A stretch of DNA of 55,196 nucleotides, taken from positions 1 through 55,196 of the IMG/VR virus record IMGVR_UViG_3300033821_000049; one strand, given 5' to 3'. The stretch comes from a virus. A program made the translations under genes and the position numbers. The notes beneath the pieces are model-generated. The model had not been told where the DNA came from. It searched no databases and worked only from the letters and a program-made list of their open reading frames with translations. Below, in pieces: positions 9,413 to 18,770 of this stretch; the stretch's first letter is position 1, and each line of letters opens with the position of its first letter.

Positions 9413-9973
9413 ATGAATAATAGTGAATTTAATAGTAAAGAATATTGGGAAAATAGATATAAATCTGGTGACGATTCGGGTATTGGCTCAAAAGGTATTA
9501 TTGCACAATATAAGGCAGCAATAATAAACAATTTTGTTAAAGAAAATAACGTTCAGACAGTTTGTGAACTTGGTTGTGGTGATATACAATTTAGTTTATA
9601 TAATGTGCCTGAGTTTACTGGTTATGATGTTAGTGATTTTGTTATTGAACGAAATAAAAAATTATACGAACATAAATTTACCACACTAATGAGTGATCTT
9701 ACGTCATATGATTTAACCATGTCATTGGATGTAATACTTCATTTAATTGAAGATGAGGTTTATTATCAATATATGAAAGACTTGTTTAGATTAAGTAAGA
9801 AATATGTAATTATTTATAGTCCTGACAGAGATCAAATTTTTTCTGGTATACATAATAAATTTAGAAAATTTACATCAGATGTACCAAAAGAATTTAAATT
9901 AATAGAGTTAATTAATAATCCATATAAGGGAGAATATACTCAAGCAGATTTTTATATTTTTAAAAAAGAATAA
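9413..9973 (+). CDS. Class I SAM-dependent methyltransferase
   Basis: Motif I is clear (TVCELGCGDIQF, about residues 45-56), followed by the acidic strand FTGYDVSDF and the MSDLTSYDL segment, as in small-molecule methyltransferases. At 186 residues it is a minimal Rossmann enzyme. Its place between glycosyltransferases suggests that it methylates a sugar or glycan. Confidence 0.7.
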   Translation: MNNSEFNSKEYWENRYKSGDDSGIGSKGIIAQYKAAIINNFVKENNVQTVCELGCGDIQFSLYNVPEFTGYDVSDFVIERNKKLYEHKFTTLMSDLTSYDLTMSLDVILHLIEDEVYYQYMKDLFRLSKKYVIIYSPDRDQIFSGIHNKFRKFTSDVPKEFKLIELINNPYKGEYTQADFYIFKKE

Positions 9974-9976
9974 TTA

Positions 9977-10750
9977 ATGATATCAATAATAACAGCATAT
10001 TATAATAGAAAAAAGCAATTTTATGAAACTCTTAAATCGATTGCAAAATCAAAATATAAAGATTTTGAATTAATTGTTGTTGATGATGGGAGTCTGCCCG
10101 AACATCGCTTGGAAGAATATCTTACCTTGTTTTCGTTTTTAAAAATAATTAGAATTGAACCAAAAGATAAATGGTATGTAAATTCGTGCATACCCTTTAA
10201 TGTTGGCATACGTGCTGCTACTGGTAATATAATAATACTTCAAAATCCAGAGTGTTTACATGTACATGATATACTTACATATATTAATGAGAATATTAAT
10301 GATACTAATTATATTGCAATATCAACATATGCAATGGATGAAAATTTAACCAATAATTTACCAACATTATTAAATGATAATTTCATTCAATATTTTAAAT
10401 CATTACCACAAAAGTTTATTGGTGGCAATCCTTGGAATGGATGGTATTGCCATTCAAAATATAGACCAGAGTATTTTCATTTTTGTGCTGCAATAACTAA
10501 AAAAAACATGAAATTACTTAATGGTTTTGATGAAAGATATGCAAATGGTATTGCATGTGATGATGCTGAATTTGTTATTAGAGTTGGAAGATTAGGGTTA
10601 AATAAGATAATATGTGATGATCTTTCTGTAATACATCAATGGCATCCTACTTATTATTATGCACTTCCGAATGCAAGTAATTTGCGTGAAATAAATGGTG
10701 CTATGTTGAATATAACAAAAAATGAAACGGGATATAGGGTAAATAATTAA
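9977..10750 (+). CDS. Glycosyltransferase family 2
   Basis: The N-terminus MISIITAYYNRK with FELIVVDDGS around residues 31-40 is a standard GT2 nucleotide-sugar site. A later GGNPWNGWYC segment and GFDERYANGIACDDAEF supply the acceptor-side ED-type motif. It begins 3 nt after the methyltransferase stop. It is a cytoplasmic transferase of unknown specificity. Confidence 0.75.
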   Translation: MISIITAYYNRKKQFYETLKSIAKSKYKDFELIVVDDGSLPEHRLEEYLTLFSFLKIIRIEPKDKWYVNSCIPFNVGIRAATGNIIILQNPECLHVHDILTYINENINDTNYIAISTYAMDENLTNNLPTLLNDNFIQYFKSLPQKFIGGNPWNGWYCHSKYRPEYFHFCAAITKKNMKLLNGFDERYANGIACDDAEFVIRVGRLGLNKIICDDLSVIHQWHPTYYYALPNASNLREINGAMLNITKNETGYRVNN

Positions 10751-10763
10751 GAAATAAATTAAA

Positions 10764-12653
10764 ATGGGTGGCAAACAATCTGGATATATAAAAAAAAGTA
10801 AATATTTTAAATATGGTAAATCAATTATACCAGAAACTGCATCAATAATATCACAAACAATGAATGAAAGAGATAAATTAAGAATATACGGCAAAACATT
10901 ACCAGTCGTAAAGCCAGTAACACATAAAGCAATCAACCCAAATCAATCTTTTTCGTTGTCAAGACCAATACCAAAAAGAATATTTTTTTATTGGGGTGGT
11001 AGCGATATGTCTTGGATGAGATACATGACATTATATTCATTTAGAAAAATGAATCCTGATTGGGAAGTAATATTATATGTGTCAGATAATAATCAAAAAG
11101 AAAAAGGTTGGAAAAGTAAAGAAAACCAAGATTATCATCAATATAAAGGTGATAATTATTTTAATAAACTTAACGATTTAAATATAAAAATAGAAAAAGC
11201 CGAATTTCCTGAAGAAATACGAGAAAATTTAAAAAACATATCACCAATACATCAAAGTGATTTGTTTAGATATTATCAATTATATTTAAATGGTGGTTTT
11301 TATTGTGATATGGATGTGTTGTTTTTTAAACCAATAGATAAGTTTTATAATACAATAATCAGGGGTGGTTATGATACAATAATACACGAATATAAAACAT
11401 TATCCGGATATTCAAGAACGATTGGTTTTTTGGGTGCATCGGTAAATAATGAATATTATAAAAATTTATTCGAATTTGGAATTAATACATATAATAATAT
11501 TAATAATTTGGAATCTGACTATCAATCGATGGGAGTGGTTTTAATTAATAAAATGTTTAATAAGGAAGTATCTTCTTCGTTATTATTAGATAAAATAATT
11601 TTAAAATATCCTAATTTAAATTTTTATAATTTGCCAACAACATTAATATATAATTTTGATTTTACAGAAATAACAAAATGTTTCACCCAAAAAATTGGAA
11701 TAAATCAATTTAATTATAATTCAATTGGATATCACTGGTATGGCGGTGGTGTGGAATCACAGAAATACAACAGCATTTTAAATGAAAAAAATTATAAAGA
11801 ACATAATACAACATTTTCCACAATTGCTGATGAAGTAATTAATATGAAAGCAGATAATATAGTTCATATAGTGTTTAAAAATAGCGAATGTCCTAAAGTA
11901 TCAATAATACTAACATCATTTAATAGATCAAAATTATTAAATTTAGGATTATCTTCTATTGCTAAACAAAAAATTGATTATCCGTTAGAAATAGTTGTTA
12001 TAAATGATGGCATGGATGATGATACAGAAAATGTGTGTGATTTTCATAAAAATAATTTAAATATAAAATATATATTTTCTGGGCATAGGAATGTAAATGG
12101 TATAATATATCGTTCTTCGCCAATACCTATAAATATTGGTATTAAAAATTCTGAGGGAGATATCATTATATTATCTTGTGCAGAAATATTTCATCTTAAT
12201 GATAGTATAAATAAAATTATTAACCCATTATTTGAAAATCATAATTATTTAACAATACCAGAATCTATGTATTTTGATAATTCTAATCAATATACTGATG
12301 ATTTGGTAAAAAATAATACATCAACTAAATTAAATACTTGTGAACTTAGGACAGACTATGTGCAAATGCCGTTTTTAATGGGTATTTGGAAACAAAATGT
12401 AATGGATATTGGTGGATATGATGAAGATTTAATTGGATACGCTTCTGAGGATAACGATTTTGTTGATAGATTATTATTGAAGGGATGCAAACATTATAGA
12501 GTGGATGCTAAAATAATACATTTATATCACGGAAAGAGATGTTCAGGTGTTGCAGAATTAAATAACCCAAAATGGGTATATAATAATAAAATATATAAAG
12601 AAAGAAAGGGTATTTTAATTAGAAATACTGGTAGAGAATGGGGAGTAATGTAA
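10764..12653 (+). CDS. Bifunctional glycosyltransferase: DXD-type (OCH1-like) plus GT2
   Basis: Residues about 70-190 carry a glycosyltransferase-sugar (DXD) domain: PKRIFFYWGG, then SDLFRYYQLYLNGGFYCDMDV with its DMD metal site. From about residue 375 a second GT2 domain begins (PKVSIILTSFNRSK, then EIVVINDGMDDDTE) and continues to GGYDEDLIGYASEDNDF. Two active sites in one chain suggest addition of two successive sugars. At 629 residues it is the largest enzyme of the operon. Confidence 0.75.
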   Translation: MGGKQSGYIKKSKYFKYGKSIIPETASIISQTMNERDKLRIYGKTLPVVKPVTHKAINPNQSFSLSRPIPKRIFFYWGGSDMSWMRYMTLYSFRKMNPDWEVILYVSDNNQKEKGWKSKENQDYHQYKGDNYFNKLNDLNIKIEKAEFPEEIRENLKNISPIHQSDLFRYYQLYLNGGFYCDMDVLFFKPIDKFYNTIIRGGYDTIIHEYKTLSGYSRTIGFLGASVNNEYYKNLFEFGINTYNNINNLESDYQSMGVVLINKMFNKEVSSSLLLDKIILKYPNLNFYNLPTTLIYNFDFTEITKCFTQKIGINQFNYNSIGYHWYGGGVESQKYNSILNEKNYKEHNTTFSTIADEVINMKADNIVHIVFKNSECPKVSIILTSFNRSKLLNLGLSSIAKQKIDYPLEIVVINDGMDDDTENVCDFHKNNLNIKYIFSGHRNVNGIIYRSSPIPINIGIKNSEGDIIILSCAEIFHLNDSINKIINPLFENHNYLTIPESMYFDNSNQYTDDLVKNNTSTKLNTCELRTDYVQMPFLMGIWKQNVMDIGGYDEDLIGYASEDNDFVDRLLLKGCKHYRVDAKIIHLYHGKRCSGVAELNNPKWVYNNKIYKERKGILIRNTGREWGVM

Positions 12654-12666
12654 TTATTATGTTGAT

Positions 12667-13272
12667 ATGGACACAATGAAATTAAATATTAATGATAAAT
12701 ATATTGATGAATTCCCTGACGAATTTAAAAAATCTTATTTAGATTTTAAAAATGGTTTGTTCGATACTGAAGAATGGGGCAGTCATCAGCCATTATTAAT
12801 TCATTTAGTAAACACAATTACAGAAGGAAGCGTAATTGAACTTGGCATGGGAGATAATAGTACTCCATTATTGCATCTGTTGTGTGAAAAATTAAGAAGA
12901 AAATTATTTAGTTATGATTTTGATAATAATTGGTATAATAAATATAAATTATATGAAAATGATAATCACAAACTGTTTTTATTAGACGAAAATTTATTTC
13001 GTAATAACAAATATAATTTTGATAGAAGTACAATAATGTTTATTGACTCACATCCTGATTGGACAAGACAACACGCAATATATTTTTTAAGGAATTATGC
13101 TGATTATTTTATTGTGCACGACACTTCATATGTAAAAGATGGTGTTGTTTGTTCGGATAATAATTATGATTTTGACTTTTTTAAAAATGTCTTACATTTC
13201 AATAAAGTAAGCAGAGTATCAACTCTTTTTACAAATAAAGATATAACGGAAGAATTAAATAAAATTTTTTAA
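12667..13272 (+). CDS. Methyltransferase-like protein
   Basis: The segment VIELGMGDNSTPLLH (about residues 56-70) is a recognisable Rossmann SAM-binding loop, and MFIDSHPDWTRQHAI with YFIVHDTSY resemble later strands of class I methyltransferases such as the TylF/CmcI type. The DSH and HD pairs could bind metal. The first 40 residues are specific to this protein. Its operon position again suggests glycan modification. Confidence 0.55.
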   Translation: MDTMKLNINDKYIDEFPDEFKKSYLDFKNGLFDTEEWGSHQPLLIHLVNTITEGSVIELGMGDNSTPLLHLLCEKLRRKLFSYDFDNNWYNKYKLYENDNHKLFLLDENLFRNNKYNFDRSTIMFIDSHPDWTRQHAIYFLRNYADYFIVHDTSYVKDGVVCSDNNYDFDFFKNVLHFNKVSRVSTLFTNKDITEELNKIF

Positions 13273-13284
13273 TTAAATTGTTTT

Positions 13285-14067
13285 ATGAATAAAGTATTAG
13301 TGATAGGTGATGGTTGTAAAGATGTGTTTCAATATGGAAAGTGTGAAAGGTTAAGTCCTGAAGCACCTGTACCTATATTTAAACCGACAAAAGCCACAAA
13401 TAATGGTGGTATGGCAGTAAATGTGTATAATAATTTAATCGCATTGGGTGTTGACTGTGATATTTTAACCGAGAGTGGTATAACCAAAACTCGTTATGTT
13501 GATGAAGTCAGTAATCAGATGTTGCTTAGAGTTGATGAGAATGATGAAATTTTTGTTAGTCAAAATATGTACGATAAAATCAAGAATTTTGATTATAGTA
13601 TATATGATGCAATAGTTATATCTGATTATGATAAAGGGTTATTAAGTGAAAAAATGATAAAACGTATTGCAGATAATTATCCTTTAGTTTTTATGGACAC
13701 CAAGAAGAAAATTGATGAATGGGCATGGAATGTTAAATATATTAAAATAAATGAAAAAGAATTTAATCAAAATCAAGAATATTTAATGTATAAACATCCA
13801 AATGATGTAATTGTAACATTGGGTAAAAACGGTGCAAAACGTTATTGGAATTATAATGGTGAATGTAAAATTGATTCATTTCCAAATATAAGTGAGCATC
13901 CAGTACGTGATCTTACAGGTGCTGGTGATACTTTTTTTGCAGGACTTGTTGCAAAATTCATAGAAAATAACGATATTTGTGATGCAATTATTTTTGCCAA
14001 TAAGTGTGCTGCATGGGCAGTTACACAAAAAGGTGTGGCAGTGGTTGATAGATATAAAATTAAATAA
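13285..14067 (+). CDS. PfkB-family sugar kinase, HldE kinase domain-like
   Basis: KVLVIGDGCKDVFQYGK and the RLSPEAPVPIF signature match the heptose-7-phosphate kinase (RfaE/HldE domain 1) group. The anion-hole motif DLTGAGDTFFAGL ends near residue 220, with catalytic aspartate D215. At 260 residues it is shorter than the roughly 320-residue bacterial domain. It would phosphorylate C1 of heptose-7-phosphate or a related sugar phosphate. The matching nucleotidylyltransferase is separate at 15384, whereas Escherichia coli HldE joins both. Confidence 0.75.
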   Translation: MNKVLVIGDGCKDVFQYGKCERLSPEAPVPIFKPTKATNNGGMAVNVYNNLIALGVDCDILTESGITKTRYVDEVSNQMLLRVDENDEIFVSQNMYDKIKNFDYSIYDAIVISDYDKGLLSEKMIKRIADNYPLVFMDTKKKIDEWAWNVKYIKINEKEFNQNQEYLMYKHPNDVIVTLGKNGAKRYWNYNGECKIDSFPNISEHPVRDLTGAGDTFFAGLVAKFIENNDICDAIIFANKCAAWAVTQKGVAVVDRYKIK

Positions 14068-14068
14068 T

Positions 14069-14446
14069 ATGATAGACATTACACACATAAGTAATAAAAA
14101 TATTCATGTACCAAAAGCATGGGGTGAAGAAGTTGTTATTCATAATGGTGATGATTATTGTGGAAAATTATTACGTTTTAGAAAAGGTGGTATGTTCAGC
14201 ATGCATTTTCATTCACTAAAGACTGAATCATGGTATGTTAATTACGGTAATTTTGTTTTAGCATATATTGACACTAAAACTGCTGATAGAAGATTAACTA
14301 ATTTAGTTAAAGGCGATATCGTACATATTGAACGTAATACTCCACATCAACTTAAAGCACTTGAAGAAGGTGAAATATTTGAAGTTAGCACACCACATAT
14401 GGATGAAGATAGTTATAGAATAGAGAAAGGAGATAGCCAATTATAA
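14069..14446 (+). CDS. Cupin-fold protein, sugar isomerase/epimerase-like
   Basis: I start it at ATG 14069, one base after the kinase stop, since extension upstream would overlap the kinase. The metal-binding cupin motifs are present: FSMHFHSLKTESWYV (H-x-H...E) and GDIVHIERNTPHQL. At 125 residues it is a single cupin, like the C-terminal domain of mannose-6-phosphate isomerase or sugar ketoisomerases. It probably acts on the sugar phosphate made by its neighbours. Its stop overlaps the next start by one base. Confidence 0.7.
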   Translation: MIDITHISNKNIHVPKAWGEEVVIHNGDDYCGKLLRFRKGGMFSMHFHSLKTESWYVNYGNFVLAYIDTKTADRRLTNLVKGDIVHIERNTPHQLKALEEGEIFEVSTPHMDEDSYRIEKGDSQL

Positions 14447-15387
14447 TGGTAATATTCGTTGACATAGATGGTACAATTTGTCATACTGAGGGCGGTTATG
14501 TAAATGCAATACCAATTGTAAGTGCAATTCATAAAATAAATCGTCTTTATGAAATGGGACATAACATAACTTATTGGACTGCAAGAGGAAAAAGTAGTGG
14601 TATTGATTGGTCTGAGTTAACGAAAGCACAGTTAAAAGAATGGGGATGTTTATATCATAAATTAAGTTTTGATAAACCTGCTTATGATTGCATTCTGGAT
14701 GACAAAGCACTTAAAATGAGAGATGTTAGATTAGGTGTTGTTGGTGGTGTATCTGGAATATATAAAATTGAATCAAAAACAGATTCAAATAAATTTTATA
14801 TTGGTAGTTCAAAAGATATAATTGAACGATGGAGTAATCATCTTTATCATTTAGAAAAAAATAAACACCATTCTTCAATTTTACAGAATCATTATAATGA
14901 ATATGGAAGAAATGATTTATTATTTTCAATTATTGAAGAATGTAATATTGAATGTTTAATTGATAAAGAACGTGAATATTTAAAAAATTTAAAACCATAT
15001 TTTAATATTTATCAAGAACCGGGCAGTCCTAAAAATCATCATTTTTCCGATGAAGCAAGAAAAAATATGGGTAAAGCACATCTTGGTAAAAAACAGTCAG
15101 AAAAAACGAAAAGAAAAAGAAGTTTGTCAATGATGGGTCATTCGGTAAGTAAAGAAACTATTACTAAAATTGTTGAAAAAAGAAAAAATTATAAGCATTC
15201 TGAGATAACAAGAAATAAATTAAGAATTACAAGTACTGGTAATAAAAATGCGGTGGGACATAAAATGACACCTGAACAGTTGGAAAAGAATAGAGAAAGA
15301 GGAAAGGAACAAATAAAAAACATTAAAAGAAACGATAAGGGACAATTAATGAAAAAAATTATAGTATTAACCAATATAAATCAATGA
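14446..15387 (+). CDS. HAD phosphatase fused to a GIY-YIG homing endonuclease
   Basis: Residues 1-95 are a short HAD phosphatase: catalytic FVDIDGTICHT, an ITYWTARG strand, and CILDDKAL as the metal-binding acidic pair. This type occurs in capsule and heptose loci. At about residue 103 the chain changes to a GIY-YIG nuclease (SGIYKIESK, FYIGSSKD). A basic tail with NUMOD3-like units follows (FSDEARKNMGKAHLGKK, HMKTPEQ-like spacing). I infer insertion of a mobile nuclease gene close to the phosphatase stop, giving a fusion. Either domain may still work. The last 4 nt overlap the next gene. Confidence 0.75.
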   Translation: MVIFVDIDGTICHTEGGYVNAIPIVSAIHKINRLYEMGHNITYWTARGKSSGIDWSELTKAQLKEWGCLYHKLSFDKPAYDCILDDKALKMRDVRLGVVGGVSGIYKIESKTDSNKFYIGSSKDIIERWSNHLYHLEKNKHHSSILQNHYNEYGRNDLLFSIIEECNIECLIDKEREYLKNLKPYFNIYQEPGSPKNHHFSDEARKNMGKAHLGKKQSEKTKRKRSLSMMGHSVSKETITKIVEKRKNYKHSEITRNKLRITSTGNKNAVGHKMTPEQLEKNRERGKEQIKNIKRNDKGQLMKKIIVLTNINQ

Positions 15388-15821
15388 ATATTTGGACAAA
15401 TGGATGCTTTGATATTTTACATACAGGGCACATAGATTTATTATGGTATGCGAAATTATTTAATCCTGAATTATTATTATTCCCAATACAAAGACCTATT
15501 TGGACAAATAAATTATTTGTTGGAATTGATAGTGATGAAAGAGTTAAGAAATTGAAAGGAGATAAACGACCAATTAATGACCTTAACACAAGGTTAACAA
15601 TAATACGCAATTTAAGAATGGTTGATAAAGTATTTATATTCAATACAGATGATGAATTGAGAGATTTAGTTAAAGCATTAAATATTGATATTATGATTGT
15701 TGGCGATCAATACAAGGATAAAGAAGTAATTGGATATGAAAACTCAAAATATGGTGTGATATATTATCCCGTTGATAGTCGTTCAACGACAAATATTATT
15801 GAAAAAATTAAGAACTTATGA
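15384..15821 (+). CDS. Nucleotidylyltransferase, HldE domain 2-like
   Basis: TNGCFDILHTGH (residues 5-16) includes the HxGH nucleotide-binding motif of the cytidylyltransferase fold. VGIDSDERVKKLKGDKRP and VGDQYKDKEVIG follow in the order seen in RfaE/HldE domain 2. It would transfer AMP to a heptose-1-phosphate-type sugar. At 145 residues it is a complete single domain. It overlaps both neighbours by 4 nt, so coupled translation is likely. Confidence 0.8.
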   Translation: MNIWTNGCFDILHTGHIDLLWYAKLFNPELLLFPIQRPIWTNKLFVGIDSDERVKKLKGDKRPINDLNTRLTIIRNLRMVDKVFIFNTDDELRDLVKALNIDIMIVGDQYKDKEVIGYENSKYGVIYYPVDSRSTTNIIEKIKNL

Positions 15822-16780
15822 TAGTTGTAACAGGTGGTGAAGGATTTATAGGTAAAAATCTTGTTAAAAAGTTAGAGAGACAAGGCTATGTCGGTGTTGT
15901 AAGTCTTGATACAAAAACTGAAAATCTTGGTTTTATTTATTCTTGGCTTTTAACCTATGCCGAGCAAATTGATTGTATATTTCATCTTGGAGCAATCACT
16001 GATACAACTGTTATGGACAAAAACTTGTTTGATGAATATAATGTTGAATCTTCAATTTTTATCTGGAATTTATGTTCAGATTGGGATATACCATTGATTT
16101 ATGCAAGTTCTGCAGCAACATATGGTGATGGTAAAGAAGGATTTGATGATGAAAAAAATATTCTTAATTTAAAACCTCTTAATCCATATGGCTGGTCAAA
16201 ACAACAATTTGATATATGGGTATTAGAGCAAAAACAACAACCACCAAACTGGTATGGTCTGAAATTTTTCAACGTATATGGTTATGGAGAAGCACATAAA
16301 GGTGATATGGCATCAGTTGTATATCAAAAATATCTTGAAATTAAGGCAAATGATAAAGAATTTGAACGTAAGGTTAATGAATACGGTGCATATAGTGGCT
16401 ATTATTTTGTAAATTTATTTAAATCACATCGTCCAGATTATGAAAATGGTGAACAAAAAAGAGATTTCATTTATGTTGATGACATAGTTGATGTTTGTTT
16501 ATTTTTATACAATAAAAAACCACTTTCTGGTATATATAATGTCGGTACAGGCAAAGCACGTACATTTAATGATTTGGTAAAAGCAGTATTTAAAAGTCTT
16601 GGCAGAGAACAAAATATTAAATATATTGACATCCCCAATAAAATCAGAGATAAATATCAATATTTTACTGAGGCAAAGACAGATAAATTGAGGTATACCG
16701 CAGGATACACAGCAATGTTTCATGAGTTAGAAGATGGAGTTTTGAAGTATATAAATAAATTAAAAAATGAAAATAGGTAA
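15818..16780 (+). CDS. ADP-glyceromanno-heptose 6-epimerase-like enzyme
   Basis: An extended short-chain dehydrogenase: GGEGFIGKN (residues 6-14) binds NAD(P), IFHLGAITDTTVMD matches the HldD/RfaD group, YASSAATYGDG follows, and Y124-x3-K128 (YGWSK) is the catalytic pair. A later KRDFIYVDDIV strand and GTGKARTFNDLV are typical. At 320 residues it has full length. Together with the kinase and nucleotidylyltransferase it completes an ADP-heptose-type route. Confidence 0.8.
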   Translation: MIVVTGGEGFIGKNLVKKLERQGYVGVVSLDTKTENLGFIYSWLLTYAEQIDCIFHLGAITDTTVMDKNLFDEYNVESSIFIWNLCSDWDIPLIYASSAATYGDGKEGFDDEKNILNLKPLNPYGWSKQQFDIWVLEQKQQPPNWYGLKFFNVYGYGEAHKGDMASVVYQKYLEIKANDKEFERKVNEYGAYSGYYFVNLFKSHRPDYENGEQKRDFIYVDDIVDVCLFLYNKKPLSGIYNVGTGKARTFNDLVKAVFKSLGREQNIKYIDIPNKIRDKYQYFTEAKTDKLRYTAGYTAMFHELEDGVLKYINKLKNENR

Positions 16781-17402
16781 CATCATTTACGAAAAAGAAC
16801 TGGTAAATCACACTCAGGTTGATTACATTAACTATTTCAATAAGCCACAAAATTACAATAGCGTTGATAAAACTTTGCCGACATTATATGTGGGATGGTC
16901 GTTCATGAAGGCTTGTAATGAATTTAATGATATTATTCAGAACGCCAATATTCTTCATAAGAAAATAATTGCAAATGAGTTATATTGGGAATGCAGTTTT
17001 GAAGAAAGTAAGTCGTCACATGTTAAGGGCATTGAAAAATTTGTTAGCTTAGTACCACAATTTTATTTTCAGCCGAAATATACATATATTAATTTAGACC
17101 CATTATTTTTTCAAATAACTGATATAGAAGGTTTAATGGATGTTCTCCCAAAAGAAATTGATTTTTTATATAATTTTAAAAATGAAATGATTTATTTATT
17201 GTCAGACAATAAAATCACAGGTATTGATTTGAAAATGTATCATTTTTATAAATTCAACACTTTTGAAATTCTTGCAAGAATACAAGAAAGAACAAAAAAA
17301 TATCAGAATGATTTAGATGGTAACACATATCTATCATATTATAAAATACTTCCAGATTTTTCTCACCTTAAAAGATATCTAATAGTTATATTGTCAAATT
17401 GA
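16767..17402 (+). CDS. Hypothetical protein at the end of the sugar operon
   Basis: A 211-residue protein overlapping the epimerase by 14 nt and ending at TGA. It has aromatic-rich segments (YVGWSFMKACNEF, FVSLVPQFYF) but no motif that I recognise. The operon ends here, and a GTATTTAT motif and a homing endonuclease follow. Confidence 0.6.
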   Translation: MKIGNIIYEKELVNHTQVDYINYFNKPQNYNSVDKTLPTLYVGWSFMKACNEFNDIIQNANILHKKIIANELYWECSFEESKSSHVKGIEKFVSLVPQFYFQPKYTYINLDPLFFQITDIEGLMDVLPKEIDFLYNFKNEMIYLLSDNKITGIDLKMYHFYKFNTFEILARIQERTKKYQNDLDGNTYLSYYKILPDFSHLKRYLIVILSN

Positions 17403-17448
17403 ATAATTGTTAACCGTATTTTTTAATATGAATTTCTTCAATTTCGGA

Positions 17449-17456
17449 GTATTTAT
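17449..17456 (+). promoter_or_regulatory. GTATTTAT motif before a homing endonuclease
   Basis: Exact copy 12 nt before the start codon at 17469, in the short gap after the sugar operon. Its position suggests that the mobile gene brings or uses its own phage promoter. Confidence 0.45.
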
Positions 17457-17468
17457 ATTAAAAACATT

Positions 17469-18527
17469 ATGAGAAAGAGTAGAAATTATTGGAATAAAAA
17501 GAATTCGTTTGAAATTGCACTAAAGTTTAATAATAAAAGAGATTTTAAAAAAGCGCATATTGCTGCCTATGAATTGTTAAGGAAGAACGGGTGGTTAGAT
17601 GTGGCATGCCTTCATATGAAAGATATTAGTCATCTAATAAAATGGACTTTTGAAAAATGTAAAGAAGAAGCGTTAAAGTATAATAAAAAAATAGAATTTA
17701 AAAACAAAAATAGTTGGGGTTATGCTATAGCTAAACAGAATGGATGGTTAGATGAAATAACATCACATATGATAAAATATAAACATGTAACTCCCATACA
17801 ATGGACTAAGGAAAAATGTCAGAGTGAAGCATTAAAATATAATAAAAGAATTGATTTTTATAGAAATTCTTCAAAAGCATATGCTGTTTGTGTTAGAAAT
17901 GGTTGGCTTAATGATGTTTGTCAACACATGAATGCGCCACATAGTAGTCAGTTTAAATGGACAAAAGAAAAATGTCGAATAATTGCATTAAAATATCAAT
18001 ATCGAAAAGAATTTCAGATGGGTGATAATAATGCATATTGCGCTGCTAAATATAATAAATGGTTAGATGAGATATGTCAACACATGACAAGATGTGGTGA
18101 TAGAAAACATAAATGCATTTATTCTTATGAATTTTCAGATAATCGTGTATATGTTGGTTTAACATATAACATTAATATTCGAGACAAAAGTAGAAGGTAT
18201 GAAGATAAAGATGCTGTTATTTTACATATAAATAAAACTGGTTTAATACCGAATTTAAAGCAATTAACAGATTATGTTCCTGTTACCGAAGCTATTGTTT
18301 TAGAAGGAAAATATTTACAAAAATATATTGATGAAGGATGGGTTATTTTAAATAGAACCAAAACTGGCGGAATCGGTGGTTATAATTCAGTATGGAATTT
18401 TAATCGAGTTAAAAAAATTACGTCAAAATACGAGAATTTGAAATCTTTTATGAGTAATGATAGTTATTTATATAAAATTGTAAAAAAAGAAGGATGGATA
18501 TATTCTTTATTTCCAAATGAAATTTAG
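17469..18527 (+). CDS. GIY-YIG homing endonuclease with five DNA-binding repeats
   Basis: Four tandem units with the pattern W(T/N)-K-x2-C...EALKYN...GWL...HM fill residues 1-205, with a partial fifth at the C-terminus. They are probably NUMOD-like DNA readers. The nuclease core follows at about 215 (IYSYEFSDNRVYVGLTY, then LTDY, then NRTKTGGIGG). The same core and repeat type occur in the endonuclease at 6375, so the two are paralogues. It is free-standing between the sugar operon and virion genes and ends at TAG. Confidence 0.75.
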   Translation: MRKSRNYWNKKNSFEIALKFNNKRDFKKAHIAAYELLRKNGWLDVACLHMKDISHLIKWTFEKCKEEALKYNKKIEFKNKNSWGYAIAKQNGWLDEITSHMIKYKHVTPIQWTKEKCQSEALKYNKRIDFYRNSSKAYAVCVRNGWLNDVCQHMNAPHSSQFKWTKEKCRIIALKYQYRKEFQMGDNNAYCAAKYNKWLDEICQHMTRCGDRKHKCIYSYEFSDNRVYVGLTYNINIRDKSRRYEDKDAVILHINKTGLIPNLKQLTDYVPVTEAIVLEGKYLQKYIDEGWVILNRTKTGGIGGYNSVWNFNRVKKITSKYENLKSFMSNDSYLYKIVKKEGWIYSLFPNEI

Positions 18528-18538
18528 ATAATTGTTGA

Positions 18539-18546
18539 GTATTTAT
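18539..18546 (+). promoter_or_regulatory. GTATTTAT motif before the virion gene block
   Basis: Exact copy 20 nt before the start at 18567, opening a block of five closely packed genes up to 22630. Confidence 0.5.
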
Positions 18547-18566
18547 AGTAAATAAATTAATTTATT

Positions 18567-18758
18567 ATGAAAGATAAAATAAAAAAAGCACTTGATGATT
18601 TTGTCAACCCTCCTGAGACTGAAGAAGAATTAGCTGAAAAGGCAAAAAATGAGAATGTAAAAAAAGTTGTTCTTGATGAACGTGAAGGTTTAATCGAGAG
18701 AGTGGACCGCATCTATGTAACCAAAGAGGGAAAACAACTTCTTCGTGAGATATACTAA
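18567..18758 (+). CDS. Small acidic/basic helical protein, unknown
   Basis: A 63-residue, highly charged protein (KKALDDF, EEELAEKAK, then DRIYVTKEGKQLLREIY). It is first in the virion block. The motif YVTKEGKQL resembles IYATKDGQPV in the next protein, so both may share a short interaction element. No known family recognised. Confidence 0.6.
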   Translation: MKDKIKKALDDFVNPPETEEELAEKAKNENVKKVVLDEREGLIERVDRIYVTKEGKQLLREIY

Positions 18759-18770
18759 TAATATTCGACA

